From CAMLJR01 sp964631955 (lineage in GTDB: Bacteria > Pseudomonadota > Gammaproteobacteria > Pseudomonadales > CAMLJR01), in NCBI GenBank assembly GCA_964631955.1, contig CAZWBA010000001.1, positions 124,001-188,000 of the forward strand: a stretch of DNA of 64,000 bases, given 5' to 3'. The notes beneath the pieces are model-generated. The model was not told the DNA's origin. It searched no databases and saw only the letters and a program-made list of their open reading frames with translations. Below are positions 51,207 to 59,926 of this stretch, one piece after another. Positions within the stretch are counted from its first letter, which is position 1. Every line of letters starts with the position of its first letter. The position numbers were made by a program, and so were the translations under genes.

Positions 51207-52496
51207 TTATTGATGGAGTGACAATTCGGCGGCCAGCAGCGAAATGATATTTGCCTGCGCCACTGTCTGTTGTTCGCGTGTTTCGTCGCGCAGCCATTTG
51301 ACATTGACGACGCCCGCATCGACCTCCTGATCACCGATGATCAGCGCCACCGAAGCAGCGCTTTTATCGGCTTTTTTAAACTGACTTTTAAAGCTGCCGC
51401 CACCGCAATTCGATAACACACGCAAGAATGACATCTGCTCGCGCAGCGATTCGGCCAGAACGATCGCCGCTGCCTCGGCGCGTTCGCCCGCAGCGACAAT
51501 ATAGACATGCGGTGGCTCGCCAATATCCGCGGGGATTTTTTCGCACGCCTCGAGCAGCAGACACAAACGCTCGAGACCCATACCGAAACCGACGGCAGGC
51601 GTTGCCTTGCCCCCGAGCTGCTCGACCAGACCGTCGTAACGGCCACCGGCGCACACGGTCGCTTGTGCGCCCAGCTTGTCGGTGGTCCATTCGAAAACGG
51701 TTTTACCGTAATAATCGAGTCCGCGCACCAGTGCGGGATTCAATCGATAGGCGACACCGCCGGCATCGAGCAGCGCACACAACTTGTGAAAATGCGCGCG
51801 CGATTCCTCGTCCAGATAAGCGTTGAACGACGGCGCACCGACAAGAATTCGCCGCGTATTTTCGTCCTTGCTATCGAGAATGCGCAGTGGATTCGTCTGC
51901 AAACGGCGCTGGCTGTCTTCATCGAGCTCGTTCGCATAATTCTGCAAATAGGCAACGAGCGCGCGCTTGTATTCGGTGCGCGCGCTGGCGGAACCGATGC
52001 TGTTCAATTCGAGCGTGACATGTTCGCTGATTCCGAGTTTGCGCCACAGTCTCGCCGTTAGAAAGATCAGTTCGGCGTCGATATCGGGGCCGGCCATGCC
52101 GAAGGCTTCGACACCGATCTGATGAAACTGCCGCAGGCGGCCTTTCTGCGGGCGTTCGTGACGAAACATCGGGCCGGCGTACCATAGCCGCTGCGTCTGG
52201 TTGAACAGCAGACCATTTTGCTCACACGCACGCACACAGCTCGCCGTACCTTCGGGGCGCAGCGTCAGGCTGTCGCCGTTGCGATCCTCGAAGGTATACA
52301 TTTCCTTTTCGACGATGTCGGTGACTTCGCCGATCGAGCGCCTGAATAATTCCGTTTGTTCGAGAATCGGAAACCGAATTTCCTGATAACCGTACGCGCC
52401 GAGCAATTGCGCAGCAGCGCGCTCGACGTACTGCCAAAGCGGTGTCTGTGCGGGGAGCAGATCGTTCATGCCCCGTATCGATTGAATCCTGCTCAT
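51207..52496 (-). CDS. hisS: histidyl-tRNA synthetase
   Basis: A 429-residue class II aminoacyl-tRNA synthetase. It shows motif 2 (AGPMFRHERPQKGRLRQFHQ at about 108-127), the histidine motif LVRGLDYYGKTVFEW (about 262) and motif 3 (GFGMGLERLCLLLE). The C-terminal anticodon-binding domain follows. The ATG at 52496 gives the conserved MSRIQSIRGMNDLLPAQ. The longer frame to 52586 has no family character. It is downstream of ispG in the usual order. Confidence 0.96.
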   Translation of the reverse strand: MSRIQSIRGMNDLLPAQTPLWQYVERAAAQLLGAYGYQEIRFPILEQTELFRRSIGEVTDIVEKEMYTFEDRNGDSLTLRPEGTASCVRACEQNGLLFNQTQRLWYAGPMFRHERPQKGRLRQFHQIGVEAFGMAGPDIDAELIFLTARLWRKLGISEHVTLELNSIGSASARTEYKRALVAYLQNYANELDEDSQRRLQTNPLRILDSKDENTRRILVGAPSFNAYLDEESRAHFHKLCALLDAGGVAYRLNPALVRGLDYYGKTVFEWTTDKLGAQATVCAGGRYDGLVEQLGGKATPAVGFGMGLERLCLLLEACEKIPADIGEPPHVYIVAAGERAEAAAIVLAESLREQMSFLRVLSNCGGGSFKSQFKKADKSAASVALIIGDQEVDAGVVNVKWLRDETREQQTVAQANIISLLAAELSLHQ

Positions 52497-52655
52497 TGCA
52501 ACTCGAAGAAATCGATGGTGAATCGGCGAGCCGGCACCCACTCGGCACCGGCGATAGTGGGCGGCATTATATGCGAGCGCCCGCATGGTATCGACAAAAA
52601 AGGTATCGACAGAAAGGGAATGTTATCGACAGCCGCGCTGCATGATGAAAAGAAC

Positions 52656-53768
52656 TCAGCCCTGCGCGATCAGATCTTTTTCGGCCTGCTGTTTCTCAGC
52701 CGCCTTGCGCCGGATGAGTTGTTCCAGATGATCGACGAGCTCTTCATTGACCACCTTGTGATCGGGAGCGCCATCGACATACACCAGATTATTCGGTGTG
52801 CCGCCCGTCAGTCCGATATCGGCCTCTTTGGCTTCGCCGGGACCATTGACGATGCAACCGATGACCGCCACATCGAGCGGCACATTGAGATCTTCGAGCC
52901 GGCTTTCGAGTGCATTCATCGTCGAAATCACATCGAAATTCTGTCGCGAGCAACTCGGGCACGCGATGAAATTAATTCCGCGCGTGCGCAGTTTCAGACT
53001 CTTGAGAATTTCGTAACCGACTTTAACTTCTTCGACGACATCGGCCGCGAGCGAAATACGAATCGTGTCGCCGATGCCATCCATCAATAACAGGCCGAGC
53101 CCCACCGCCGATTTCACGGTTCCGCCGCGCAAACCGCCCGCCTCGGTGATACCGAGATGCAGGGGCTGATCGATCATCGTCGCGATTTTGCGATACGCCG
53201 CCACCGCCATGAACACATCCGAGGCTTTGACGCTGAGTTTGAAATTCTGGAAATTGAGCTTGTCGAGATATTCGACATGGCGCATGGCCGACTCGACCAG
53301 CGCATCGGGCGTGGGCTCGCCGTATTTCTTCTGCAGATCCTTTTCGAGCGAACCCGCGTTCACACCGATGCGGATGGGAATATTCCTGTCGCGGGCGCAA
53401 TCGACCACCGCGCGTATGCGATCTTCGCGGCCAATATTGCCCGGGTTGATGCGCAGACAGTCGACCCCGTACTCGGCGACCTTGAGCGCGATTTTGTAAT
53501 CGAAATGAATATCGGCAACGAGCGGCGTTTCCACCTGTTGACGAATCGATTTGAAAGCCTCGGCAGCTTCAAGCGTCGGAATCGAAACACGCACGATGTC
53601 GGCCCCGGCTTCCGCGGCACGTTTAATCTGTGCAACCGTTGCCGCCACATCGCAGGTTTCGGTATTGGTCATGGTCTGCACGGCGATGGGAGCATCCCCG
53701 CCGACCGGCACTTTGCCGACCCAGATTTGGCGCGACCTACGACGCCGGATAGGCGATTCGAACTTCAT
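52656..53768 (-). CDS. ispG: 4-hydroxy-3-methylbut-2-enyl diphosphate synthase
   Basis: A 370-residue enzyme of the MEP isoprenoid pathway that turns MEcPP into HMBPP. The [4Fe-4S] ligands are Cys in CPSCSRQNFD and in GCIVNGPGEAKEADIG with its Glu. The N-terminal TIM-barrel part has VGGDAPIAVQTMTNT. I chose the ATG at 53768 (MKFESPIRRRRS) as the conserved start; the frame to 53813 overlaps rodZ. Its presence shows that this organism makes isoprenoids by the MEP route, which bears on the HMG-CoA reductase found elsewhere in the window. Confidence 0.96.
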   Translation of the reverse strand: MKFESPIRRRRSRQIWVGKVPVGGDAPIAVQTMTNTETCDVAATVAQIKRAAEAGADIVRVSIPTLEAAEAFKSIRQQVETPLVADIHFDYKIALKVAEYGVDCLRINPGNIGREDRIRAVVDCARDRNIPIRIGVNAGSLEKDLQKKYGEPTPDALVESAMRHVEYLDKLNFQNFKLSVKASDVFMAVAAYRKIATMIDQPLHLGITEAGGLRGGTVKSAVGLGLLLMDGIGDTIRISLAADVVEEVKVGYEILKSLKLRTRGINFIACPSCSRQNFDVISTMNALESRLEDLNVPLDVAVIGCIVNGPGEAKEADIGLTGGTPNNLVYVDGAPDHKVVNEELVDHLEQLIRRKAAEKQQAEKDLIAQG

Positions 53769-53809
53769 GAGAATTCCGCGTGCAGTAATCGGGAAGCGGC
53801 AGCAGTCAG

Positions 53810-54688
53810 TCAACTGCTACCGACGATGAGGCGAGTGGAACGGCTTCCCTCGGAAACATCGACCTTAACGGGCGCGCCGTTATAGGCCATGCTGACACCC
53901 GGCGCATAGCCGAGCAACACCTTGAAGGGACCGCGACCTTCGATCTGCAATTTTTCATCGGCGTGCTTTAACGTCGCCACGATGAGCTTGTTATCGCGAT
54001 CCTTGATTTCGATCCAGCAGTCGGCAGAAAAACGCAGGCTCAATTTATCGACATCGGGAGCCGCTGCAACAGCATTCGCGGCAGCCGTTTCGGCACCGCT
54101 TTCCGCTGCTGCGGGGGCGGCGGCCTCAGGTCTGGTTTCCGGCGTCGGCAACAACTGCACGCTGTCGAGCAAGGCATTCTCGGCACCGCTGCTCAGCGCC
54201 GAATCGATGCCGCCGGCAAATTCCTGCGAGCTACTGCCTTCTGCCGTCAGCGATAACCGCTGCGCGTGATCGCGGTGCTGCTGCCAGGACCACAGCGCCA
54301 CCAGCACCAGCGCTGTGGCACCCAGGCCCGAATAGCGGCGCCAGCGACTCGTCTTCTGCTCCAGACTCACCGGACGCCATTTCGTTTCGGGCTGCGCCTG
54401 AACTGGACGTTGTACATTCACCGACGCACCGACGCCATACAGCTTTAAAAGCTCATTGGCGTCGATTTCCAGCAGACGCGCATAGCTGCGCAAATGACCG
54501 CGCACGAACGTTTCGCCCGGAAAGCGGGTGAAATCGTTTTCCTCAAGCGCAGTAACCTGACTCACCAGTAAATTCAGTTGTTCCGCGACCGCTTCGCGCG
54601 TCAGGTTTCTGCTTTCACGCACCTGCCTGAGCAAAGCGCCCGCGGTTGGCTTCACCTGATCTGCGATATTAGTGCTCGGTTCTTGCAT
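53810..54688 (-). CDS. rodZ: RodZ cell-shape protein
   Basis: A 292-residue protein with an N-terminal Cro/CI-type helix-turn-helix (LLRQVRESRNLTREAVAEQ... from about residue 21), a membrane helix (about 118-138), a disordered Ala/Glu-rich periplasmic linker and a C-terminal DUF4115 beta domain (FSADCWIEIKDRDNKLIV). RodZ anchors MreB filaments to the membrane. The start at 54688 lies inside the end of the pilF gene (20-base overlap). The order pilF-rodZ-ispG is conserved. Confidence 0.93.
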   Translation of the reverse strand: MQEPSTNIADQVKPTAGALLRQVRESRNLTREAVAEQLNLLVSQVTALEENDFTRFPGETFVRGHLRSYARLLEIDANELLKLYGVGASVNVQRPVQAQPETKWRPVSLEQKTSRWRRYSGLGATALVLVALWSWQQHRDHAQRLSLTAEGSSSQEFAGGIDSALSSGAENALLDSVQLLPTPETRPEAAAPAAAESGAETAAANAVAAAPDVDKLSLRFSADCWIEIKDRDNKLIVATLKHADEKLQIEGRGPFKVLLGYAPGVSMAYNGAPVKVDVSEGSRSTRLIVGSS

Positions 54689-55463
54689 TGCCGTACACAC
54701 TCTTGTATGCGAGATACTCTTCAGATTGTGGATATAAATTCTTCAACGCCAGCGCATAGCTCGCGCTGGAATGCTTGTCGCCAGCCTGTTCGGCCAGGCG
54801 GACGCCCAGCCACAGCGATGCCGGACTCTGGGTCGGCACCTGCTTGCGATAGGCATCGTAAAAACTTTTCGCCTTCGGGTAATCGCCGAGCTGAAAATGC
54901 GTCTCGGCCAGCTGGAACATCACGGCCACATTACCGCGATCCATAAGCATGGCTCGCTCCAGCACATCTTTTGCCTCGGCAAATTTTTTCAGCTTGATGC
55001 GAACGCGACCCAAATTAAGGAAGGCTTCGGCGCGCTTGTCGTAGAGCAGATCTTCGGCCACTTTTTCCAGCTGACCTTCCGCCTCGTCATAACGTTTGCG
55101 ATCGAAAAGATACGCGGCGTAGTTATTGCGGATGCGCGAAGCCTCACTGCCGGTCGCGCCACTAATCGCGTCGCGAAAATACTTGTCCACCTGCTCGTAT
55201 TCGCCGGTACGCCAGAAAATCAGCGCGAGCGCATCGTTGGCGCCGGCGTTATGGGCATCGATTTCGAGCGCTGTTTTCAGATGACGTTTCGCAGCGTCCC
55301 ACTTACCTTCCTGAATATAGCTACGCGCTGCCTGAACCGACAGCTCTACTGCTTTTTTAGGATCTTTCTTGTCCTCGAAGCCGCCAGTCTGAGTCGTGAT
55401 GCACGCACTCATCAGCACAGCACCAATCGCTATCGTCACGCTTTTCAACAACACGTTCGGCAT
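54669..55463 (-). CDS. pilF: type IV pilus biogenesis lipoprotein PilF/PilW
   Basis: A 264-residue lipoprotein with a lipobox (VLMSAC, Cys21) and about six TPR repeats over residues 40-235. It is the pilotin that guides the PilQ secretin to the outer membrane in type IV pilus systems. The ATG at 55463 is right because the signal peptide begins there; the frame continues to 55592 inside rlmN. The position between rlmN and rodZ is conserved. Confidence 0.93.
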   Translation of the reverse strand: MPNVLLKSVTIAIGAVLMSACITTQTGGFEDKKDPKKAVELSVQAARSYIQEGKWDAAKRHLKTALEIDAHNAGANDALALIFWRTGEYEQVDKYFRDAISGATGSEASRIRNNYAAYLFDRKRYDEAEGQLEKVAEDLLYDKRAEAFLNLGRVRIKLKKFAEAKDVLERAMLMDRGNVAVMFQLAETHFQLGDYPKAKSFYDAYRKQVPTQSPASLWLGVRLAEQAGDKHSSASYALALKNLYPQSEEYLAYKSVYGNARTEH

Positions 55464-55495
55464 ACAATTGCCCCGAAAAAATTTGCTTCGCATGA

Positions 55496-56635
55496 TTATA
55501 GAAGCCGAATCGGTTGCGGCTGGATTTGTTGTTCGCGATAGCGCTCGCTGCGCCGCGTGCGATCGGTTACCTGCCCGACCAGCTGTCCGCAAGCCGCGTC
55601 GATATCATCGCCCCGCGTCGTCCGCACCGTGACGACATATCCCGCCTGCGTCAATGTCTCCCAAAAGCGCGTGATCGCGGTTTTGCTCGGGCGCTCGTAA
55701 CCCGAATGCGGGAAAGGATTGAACGGAATCAGATTGATCTTGCACGGTAGCTCTCGCAGCAGCGCCGCCAGTTCATGCGCATGCTCAAGGCGATCGTTAA
55801 CTCCGGCGATCAGCGTGTACTCGATGGTAATGACGCGATGCGTATCGGTCTGCTTGTCGAGATAACGCCGGCAGGCGGCCAGTAATTCCGCGATCGGATA
55901 ACGGCGATTGATCGGCACGAGCTGATTGCGCAGCTCATCGCTGGGCGCATGCAGCGACACCGCGAGCGATACGTCGCTGACATCGCCAAGACGATCGAGT
56001 GCCGGCACGACGCCCGAAGTGCTCAGCGTCACCCGACGCTTGGAAATGCCGTAGCCAAAATCGTCCATCATCAGATTCATGGCATCGACGACATTGTCGA
56101 AATTGAGCAGCGGCTCCCCCATGCCCATCATCACGACATTGGTCACCACACGCTCTTTCGCACCAAAACCGTTGAACGATTTAATCGCAAGCCAGACCTG
56201 GCCGATGATTTCCGATGCCGTTAAATCGCGCTGAAATCCCTGCTTGCCCGTAGAGCAGAAACTGCAGTCGAGACTGCAGCCAACCTGCGATGAAACGCAG
56301 AGCGTGCCGCGCTGGCCATCGGGAATCAGCACCGTCTCGACCAGATTGCCGCCCTCGACACGAATCGCAAATTTGCGCGTGCCGTCGGCAGAATCTTTTT
56401 GGCTGACGATTTCCGGAGGGCGAATTTCTGCGACATCCTGCAGCTTCTGCCGCAGCGCCTTTCCGATATTCGTCATTTCTGCGAAATCGGAAACACCGGC
56501 ATGGTGAATCCATTTCAGAATTTGCTGCGCGCGAAACGGCTTCTCGCCCAGCGAGACGAGAAATGCCTCCATTCTGGCGAGCGGCAAACCGAGTAGATTG
56601 GTTTTGTCCGTTGGCGGGACCGTACTGTCGTTCAT
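55496..56635 (-). CDS. rlmN: 23S rRNA/tRNA adenine-C2 methyltransferase RlmN
   Basis: A 379-residue radical-SAM enzyme that methylates A2503 of 23S rRNA and A37 of some tRNAs. The cluster motif CSLDCSFC gives Cys120, Cys124 and Cys127. The N-terminal accessory domain (residues 1-95) and the conserved late Cys in TTRGDDIDAACGQL are present; the latter is one of the two methyl-carrier cysteines. Length is normal. It lies between ndk (22 bases) and pilF. Confidence 0.96.
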   Translation of the reverse strand: MNDSTVPPTDKTNLLGLPLARMEAFLVSLGEKPFRAQQILKWIHHAGVSDFAEMTNIGKALRQKLQDVAEIRPPEIVSQKDSADGTRKFAIRVEGGNLVETVLIPDGQRGTLCVSSQVGCSLDCSFCSTGKQGFQRDLTASEIIGQVWLAIKSFNGFGAKERVVTNVVMMGMGEPLLNFDNVVDAMNLMMDDFGYGISKRRVTLSTSGVVPALDRLGDVSDVSLAVSLHAPSDELRNQLVPINRRYPIAELLAACRRYLDKQTDTHRVITIEYTLIAGVNDRLEHAHELAALLRELPCKINLIPFNPFPHSGYERPSKTAITRFWETLTQAGYVVTVRTTRGDDIDAACGQLVGQVTDRTRRSERYREQQIQPQPIRLL

Positions 56636-56656
56636 GTCACCCAGAGGTTCGTCAGA

Positions 56657-57085
56657 TCAGGCGCGCGAGCAGAGATCGCTGCTGGCGAAGAAGTAGGCGA
56701 CTTCGCGGGCAGCCGACGTCGTCGAGTCGGAACCGTGGACCGCATTCGCATCGATGGAGTCCGCGAAGTCCGCACGAATCGTGCCGGGCTCTGCGTTCTT
56801 CGGATTGGTCGCGCCCATCAGCTCGCGATTTTTCAGCACGGCGTTTTCGCCCTCCAGCACCTGAACCGTTACCGGACCCGATGTCATGAAATCGATAAGC
56901 GCGGGGAAGAACGGACGGCCTTTGTGCTCGGCATAAAAGCCCTCGGCCTGTTCGCGACTCAGACGCAGCATTTTGGCAGCAACGATCGACAGACCCGCTT
57001 TTTCAAACCGGCTGTAAATTTCACCGATCACATTTTTGGCAACCGCATCGGGTTTGATAATGGAAAGCGTGCGTTCAACTGCCAT
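56657..57085 (-). CDS. ndk: nucleoside diphosphate kinase
   Basis: A 142-residue kinase that equilibrates NTP and dNTP pools. The N-terminus ERTLSIIKPDAVAKNVIGEI and the active-site His117 (DANAVHGSDS) are typical. Length is standard. It lies downstream of iscS with a gap of 165 bases, where relatives have the rest of the isc operon. A TATAAT hexamer at 57160-57165 may be its own promoter. Confidence 0.97.
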   Translation of the reverse strand: MAVERTLSIIKPDAVAKNVIGEIYSRFEKAGLSIVAAKMLRLSREQAEGFYAEHKGRPFFPALIDFMTSGPVTVQVLEGENAVLKNRELMGATNPKNAEPGTIRADFADSIDANAVHGSDSTTSAAREVAYFFASSDLCSRA

Positions 57086-57159
57086 GAAAATCTCCTAGAA
57101 AGAAATACTTACAGACTTATCAACAGAAGCTAGAAAAAGGATGAGGAAAGAGCGCAGGA

Positions 57160-57165
57160 ATTATA
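57160..57165 (-). promoter_or_regulatory. possible -10 box of ndk
   Basis: TATAAT on the minus strand lies about 75 bases before the ndk start. No good -35 box is at the right distance (best is TACAAA, 17 bases away). An 8-base inverted repeat, GCTTTACC/GGTAAAGC at 57170-57177 and 57190-57197, lies just upstream and may end the iscS transcript or bind a regulator. Confidence 0.4.
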
Positions 57166-57250
57166 CGCAGCTTTACCGGAAATTTGTATGGTAAAGCCTT
57201 AGGGGAACAATAAAAATTCACGAAGACGAGGCCGGCTTCACAGCTTTATT

Positions 57251-58426
57251 TCACCGCTTTTCCGGCAATGCGTTCTGGCGCAGCAGGGGAACCACTTTAC
57301 AGAAGAGCGAGGCCGCCCGAACGACATCCTCCTCGCTGGTAAAGCGACCAAAACTGAACCGCAATGCGCTTTGAGCCAGCGCGTCGGGCACTCCCATCGC
57401 ACGCAGCACATACGAGGGCTCCAGGCTTGCGGAGGTGCAGGCCGAGCCGCTGGAAACGGCGATATCCTTCAACGCCAGCAGGAGCGCTTCGCCATCGACA
57501 CCGGCAACGCTCACATTGAGATTACCGGGTAAACGCCGCTCCAGCTCACCGTTTACATGAATCTGCCCGATACCGCTCACCAGATCCAGAAATCTTTTTC
57601 TTAACAATAAGATGCGGGCGGATTCTGCTGCCATTTCGGAACTGGCAATCGCACTCGCCGCCCCCATTCCGACAACCTGATGGGTCGGCAGGGTGCCGGA
57701 TCGCATTCCCCGCTCGTGACCACCGCCATGCATTTGCGCCTCGATCACCACCGGCGGACGGCGCCGCACGTAGAGTGCCCCCACGCCTTTTGGCCCGTAG
57801 AATTTGTGCGCAGAAAGCGACAAAAGATCGATCTGCATCGACTTGATATCTATAGAAATTTTTCCGGCTGTCTGGGCGGCATCGACGTGGAGGAGCAGAT
57901 CGCGAGCGCGGCAGATAGCGCCGATTGCGGCAATATCGTTGATCGTGCCGACTTCATTGTTCGCATGCATGATCGAGACGAGGATCGTCTCCGCCGTTAG
58001 CGCCGCCTCGATCTGCCCTGGATCGATGATGCCGTCGAGGCCGGGTTCGAGATAGGTCACCCGGAAACCGTCCCGCTCGAGGCAGGCACAGACATCCAGC
58101 ACCGCCTTGTGCTCGATCCGCGAGGTGATGATGTGATTGCCCCGCCCTTCATTGCGCCTGGCGTGCGCCGCCCCCTTGATGGCCAGATTGTTCGATTCCG
58201 TCGCTCCCGAGGTCCACACAATTTCGCGCGACTCGGCATTGATGAGCTCGGCCACCTGCGCGCGCGCGTTCTCGACCGCCTCTTCGGCACGCCAGCCGTA
58301 GATATGCGAACGCGAGGCCGGATTGCCGAAATTGCCATCCATGGTGAGGCACTCGACCATGCTGGCGGCAACCCGCGGGTCGACCGGCGTGGTGGCCGAG
58401 TAATCGAGATAAATGACTTTACCCAT
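57251..58426 (-). CDS. iscS: cysteine desulfurase (IscS/NifS type)
   Basis: A 391-residue PLP enzyme that removes sulfur from cysteine for Fe-S clusters and tRNA thiolation. His106 (EHK), Lys208 (SAHK, PLP) and Cys330 in SSGSACTSASLEPSYVLRAM match IscS positions and its flexible loop. The N-terminus IYLDYSATTPVDPRVA is IscS-like too. The C-terminus differs: E. coli IscS is 404 residues and ends with an IscU-binding tail, while this one is shorter and ends LLRQNALPEKR. The gene follows iscR with 31 bases. No iscU, iscA, hscBA, fdx or iscX follow. Confidence 0.9.
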   Translation of the reverse strand: MGKVIYLDYSATTPVDPRVAASMVECLTMDGNFGNPASRSHIYGWRAEEAVENARAQVAELINAESREIVWTSGATESNNLAIKGAAHARRNEGRGNHIITSRIEHKAVLDVCACLERDGFRVTYLEPGLDGIIDPGQIEAALTAETILVSIMHANNEVGTINDIAAIGAICRARDLLLHVDAAQTAGKISIDIKSMQIDLLSLSAHKFYGPKGVGALYVRRRPPVVIEAQMHGGGHERGMRSGTLPTHQVVGMGAASAIASSEMAAESARILLLRKRFLDLVSGIGQIHVNGELERRLPGNLNVSVAGVDGEALLLALKDIAVSSGSACTSASLEPSYVLRAMGVPDALAQSALRFSFGRFTSEEDVVRAASLFCKVVPLLRQNALPEKR

Positions 58427-58457
58427 CGATAGTTAGACGCCTTATCTCAACCGGTAG

Positions 58458-58928
58458 TTAATCGATTACTTCATATTGGATCGCCTGGCTATCGTGCTTG
58501 CGCTGCTGAGTGGCCACAGCCTGCACTTCGTTGCGCTGCACCAGATCCGCAAGACTGATACCGGAGAGAAAACCGTGAATCTGATCGCTGAGATCGCGCC
58601 ACAGATAATGCGTGAGACAGATATCGCCATCCCGGCAGTCGGCCTTACCCGCGCAATCGGTGGCATCGATGCTTTCGTTGACGGCATCGATGATTTCCGC
58701 GACGAAAATTGCGTCGCTCGCCCGACTCAGCCGATATCCCCCACCGGGGCCGCGCACGCTGGAAACCAGCCGGCTTCGTCTCAGCTTCGCGAACAGCTGC
58801 TCCAGATACGACAGCGAAATGGATTGCCGTCGCGAAATATCGGCCAGACTGATCGGACCCTGCTCCGCATTCAGCGCCAGATCCAGCATTGCCGTCACCG
58901 CATAACGTCCTTTTGTGGTTAAACGCAT
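58458..58928 (-). CDS. iscR: Rrf2-type Fe-S regulator IscR
   Basis: A 156-residue regulator with a winged helix-turn-helix (MRLTTKGRYAVTAMLDLAL from residue 1, GPISLADISRRQSISLSYLE in the recognition region). The cluster ligands are all present: Cys92, Cys98, Cys104 and His107, at the same numbers as in E. coli IscR. The cluster form represses isc genes. The ATG at 58928 is the conserved start; the frame to 58991 is not used. An IscR-like box overlaps its promoter region. Only iscS follows in the operon. Confidence 0.94.
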   Translation of the reverse strand: MRLTTKGRYAVTAMLDLALNAEQGPISLADISRRQSISLSYLEQLFAKLRRSRLVSSVRGPGGGYRLSRASDAIFVAEIIDAVNESIDATDCAGKADCRDGDICLTHYLWRDLSDQIHGFLSGISLADLVQRNEVQAVATQQRKHDSQAIQYEVID

Positions 58929-58970
58929 AACTCCACCTGTGTGAAAAAATCCATAGCGCGGGAGTATGCA

Positions 58971-58995
58971 AAGACCAACTATTAAGGTCAACTAT
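58971..58995 (-). promoter_or_regulatory. IscR-type site overlapping the iscR promoter
   Basis: On the minus strand the 25 bases read ATAGTTGACCTTAAT followed by AGTTGGTCTT. They fit the E. coli type 1 IscR motif, as I remember it, at about 19 of 25 positions. TTGACC or TTGGTC within it could be the -35 box; TATGGA lies 17 bases after the latter. Autorepression by cluster-loaded IscR is expected. Confidence 0.6.
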
Positions 58996-59025
58996 TTCTC
59001 TTGGGCTTTTATCTGCCCGAGGCTT

Positions 59026-59775
59026 TTATTCCCCCCGGGCTTTGCGCACCCAGTATTGTGCGGACGTCAAAATGCCGCGGAGCATCTGAATCTCCATCAG
59101 ATCGAGTCGGGTGCGCTGGAACATGCGCCGTAAGCGCGCAGACGTCTGCTTGGGTGCATCGGCTTTGAGAAAACCCATTTCCGTCAGCGTCTGCTCGAGA
59201 TGCACAAAGAAGCGCTCGACATCATCGCCGCTGGCAAATGGCACATCCCAGTCCGCCATCGCATCGGCAGATATCTCGCCATCCGCAAAAGCCGCCATGC
59301 GCAATTCATAGGCGATCACCTGCACCGCCATCGCGACGTTAAGCGAGCTGTATTCCGGATTGGAGGGAATATTGATGTGCAGCTGACACCGCTGCAGCTC
59401 TTCGTTGGTCAGCCCGCGGTCCTCGCGCCCGAACACCATGGCGACCTTATGACGACCGGTTTCCCGAACCGCCTGCCGAGTCGCCTCACGCGCGTCAAGC
59501 AAAGGCCATGGAATGGCACGCTCGCGGGCACTGCTGCCGATGACGAGGCCGCAATCGGCGATGGCTTCCTCGAAGCTTTGGACGACGACCGCATGATCGA
59601 GCACGTCGAGCGCATTCGCCGCCCGAAAGACAGCGTCTTCATGCGGATAATGTTTCGGCGCCACCAGATACAAATCGCGCAACCCCATATTTTTCATGGC
59701 GCGCGCGACAGCGCCGATATTGCCTGGATGCGTGGTATTGACGAGGACGATGCGGATATTGTCGAGTGAAGTCAC
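59026..59775 (-). CDS. trmJ: tRNA (Cm32/Um32) methyltransferase TrmJ
   Basis: A 249-residue SPOUT methyltransferase for the 2'-O of position 32 in tRNA. The N-terminal strand and loop (IRIVLVNTTHPGNIGAVARAMKN) and the C-terminal knot motif (INIPSNPEYSSLNVAMAVQV) are present. The C-terminal tail is a helical extension as in TrmJ. It is divergent from suhB. In relatives cysE lies between trmJ and iscR; here only 97 bases separate the two genes, so cysE is absent from this place. Confidence 0.94.
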   Translation of the reverse strand: MTSLDNIRIVLVNTTHPGNIGAVARAMKNMGLRDLYLVAPKHYPHEDAVFRAANALDVLDHAVVVQSFEEAIADCGLVIGSSARERAIPWPLLDAREATRQAVRETGRHKVAMVFGREDRGLTNEELQRCQLHINIPSNPEYSSLNVAMAVQVIAYELRMAAFADGEISADAMADWDVPFASGDDVERFFVHLEQTLTEMGFLKADAPKQTSARLRRMFQRTRLDLMEIQMLRGILTSAQYWVRKARGE

Positions 59776-59846
59776 AGTAGCGATGCAGTCGATTTTCAGC
59801 GGGCGGCCATTCTAGCAGCTGGGATTAACGCATCGACAATGATGTT

Positions 59847-59875
59847 TTCAAACCAGTCATTTCCATGACTATGAT
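59847..59875 (+). promoter_or_regulatory. possible suhB promoter
   Basis: TTCAAA (59847-59852) and TATGAT (59870-59875) lie 17 bases apart, a fair sigma-70 type pair, about 50 bases before the suhB start. The region is divergent with trmJ. Confidence 0.45.
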
Positions 59876-59926
59876 AGAATCCGCGGCCTTTTCGCCGACC
59901 CACTCCCCTATTCAGGTAATCCGCTC

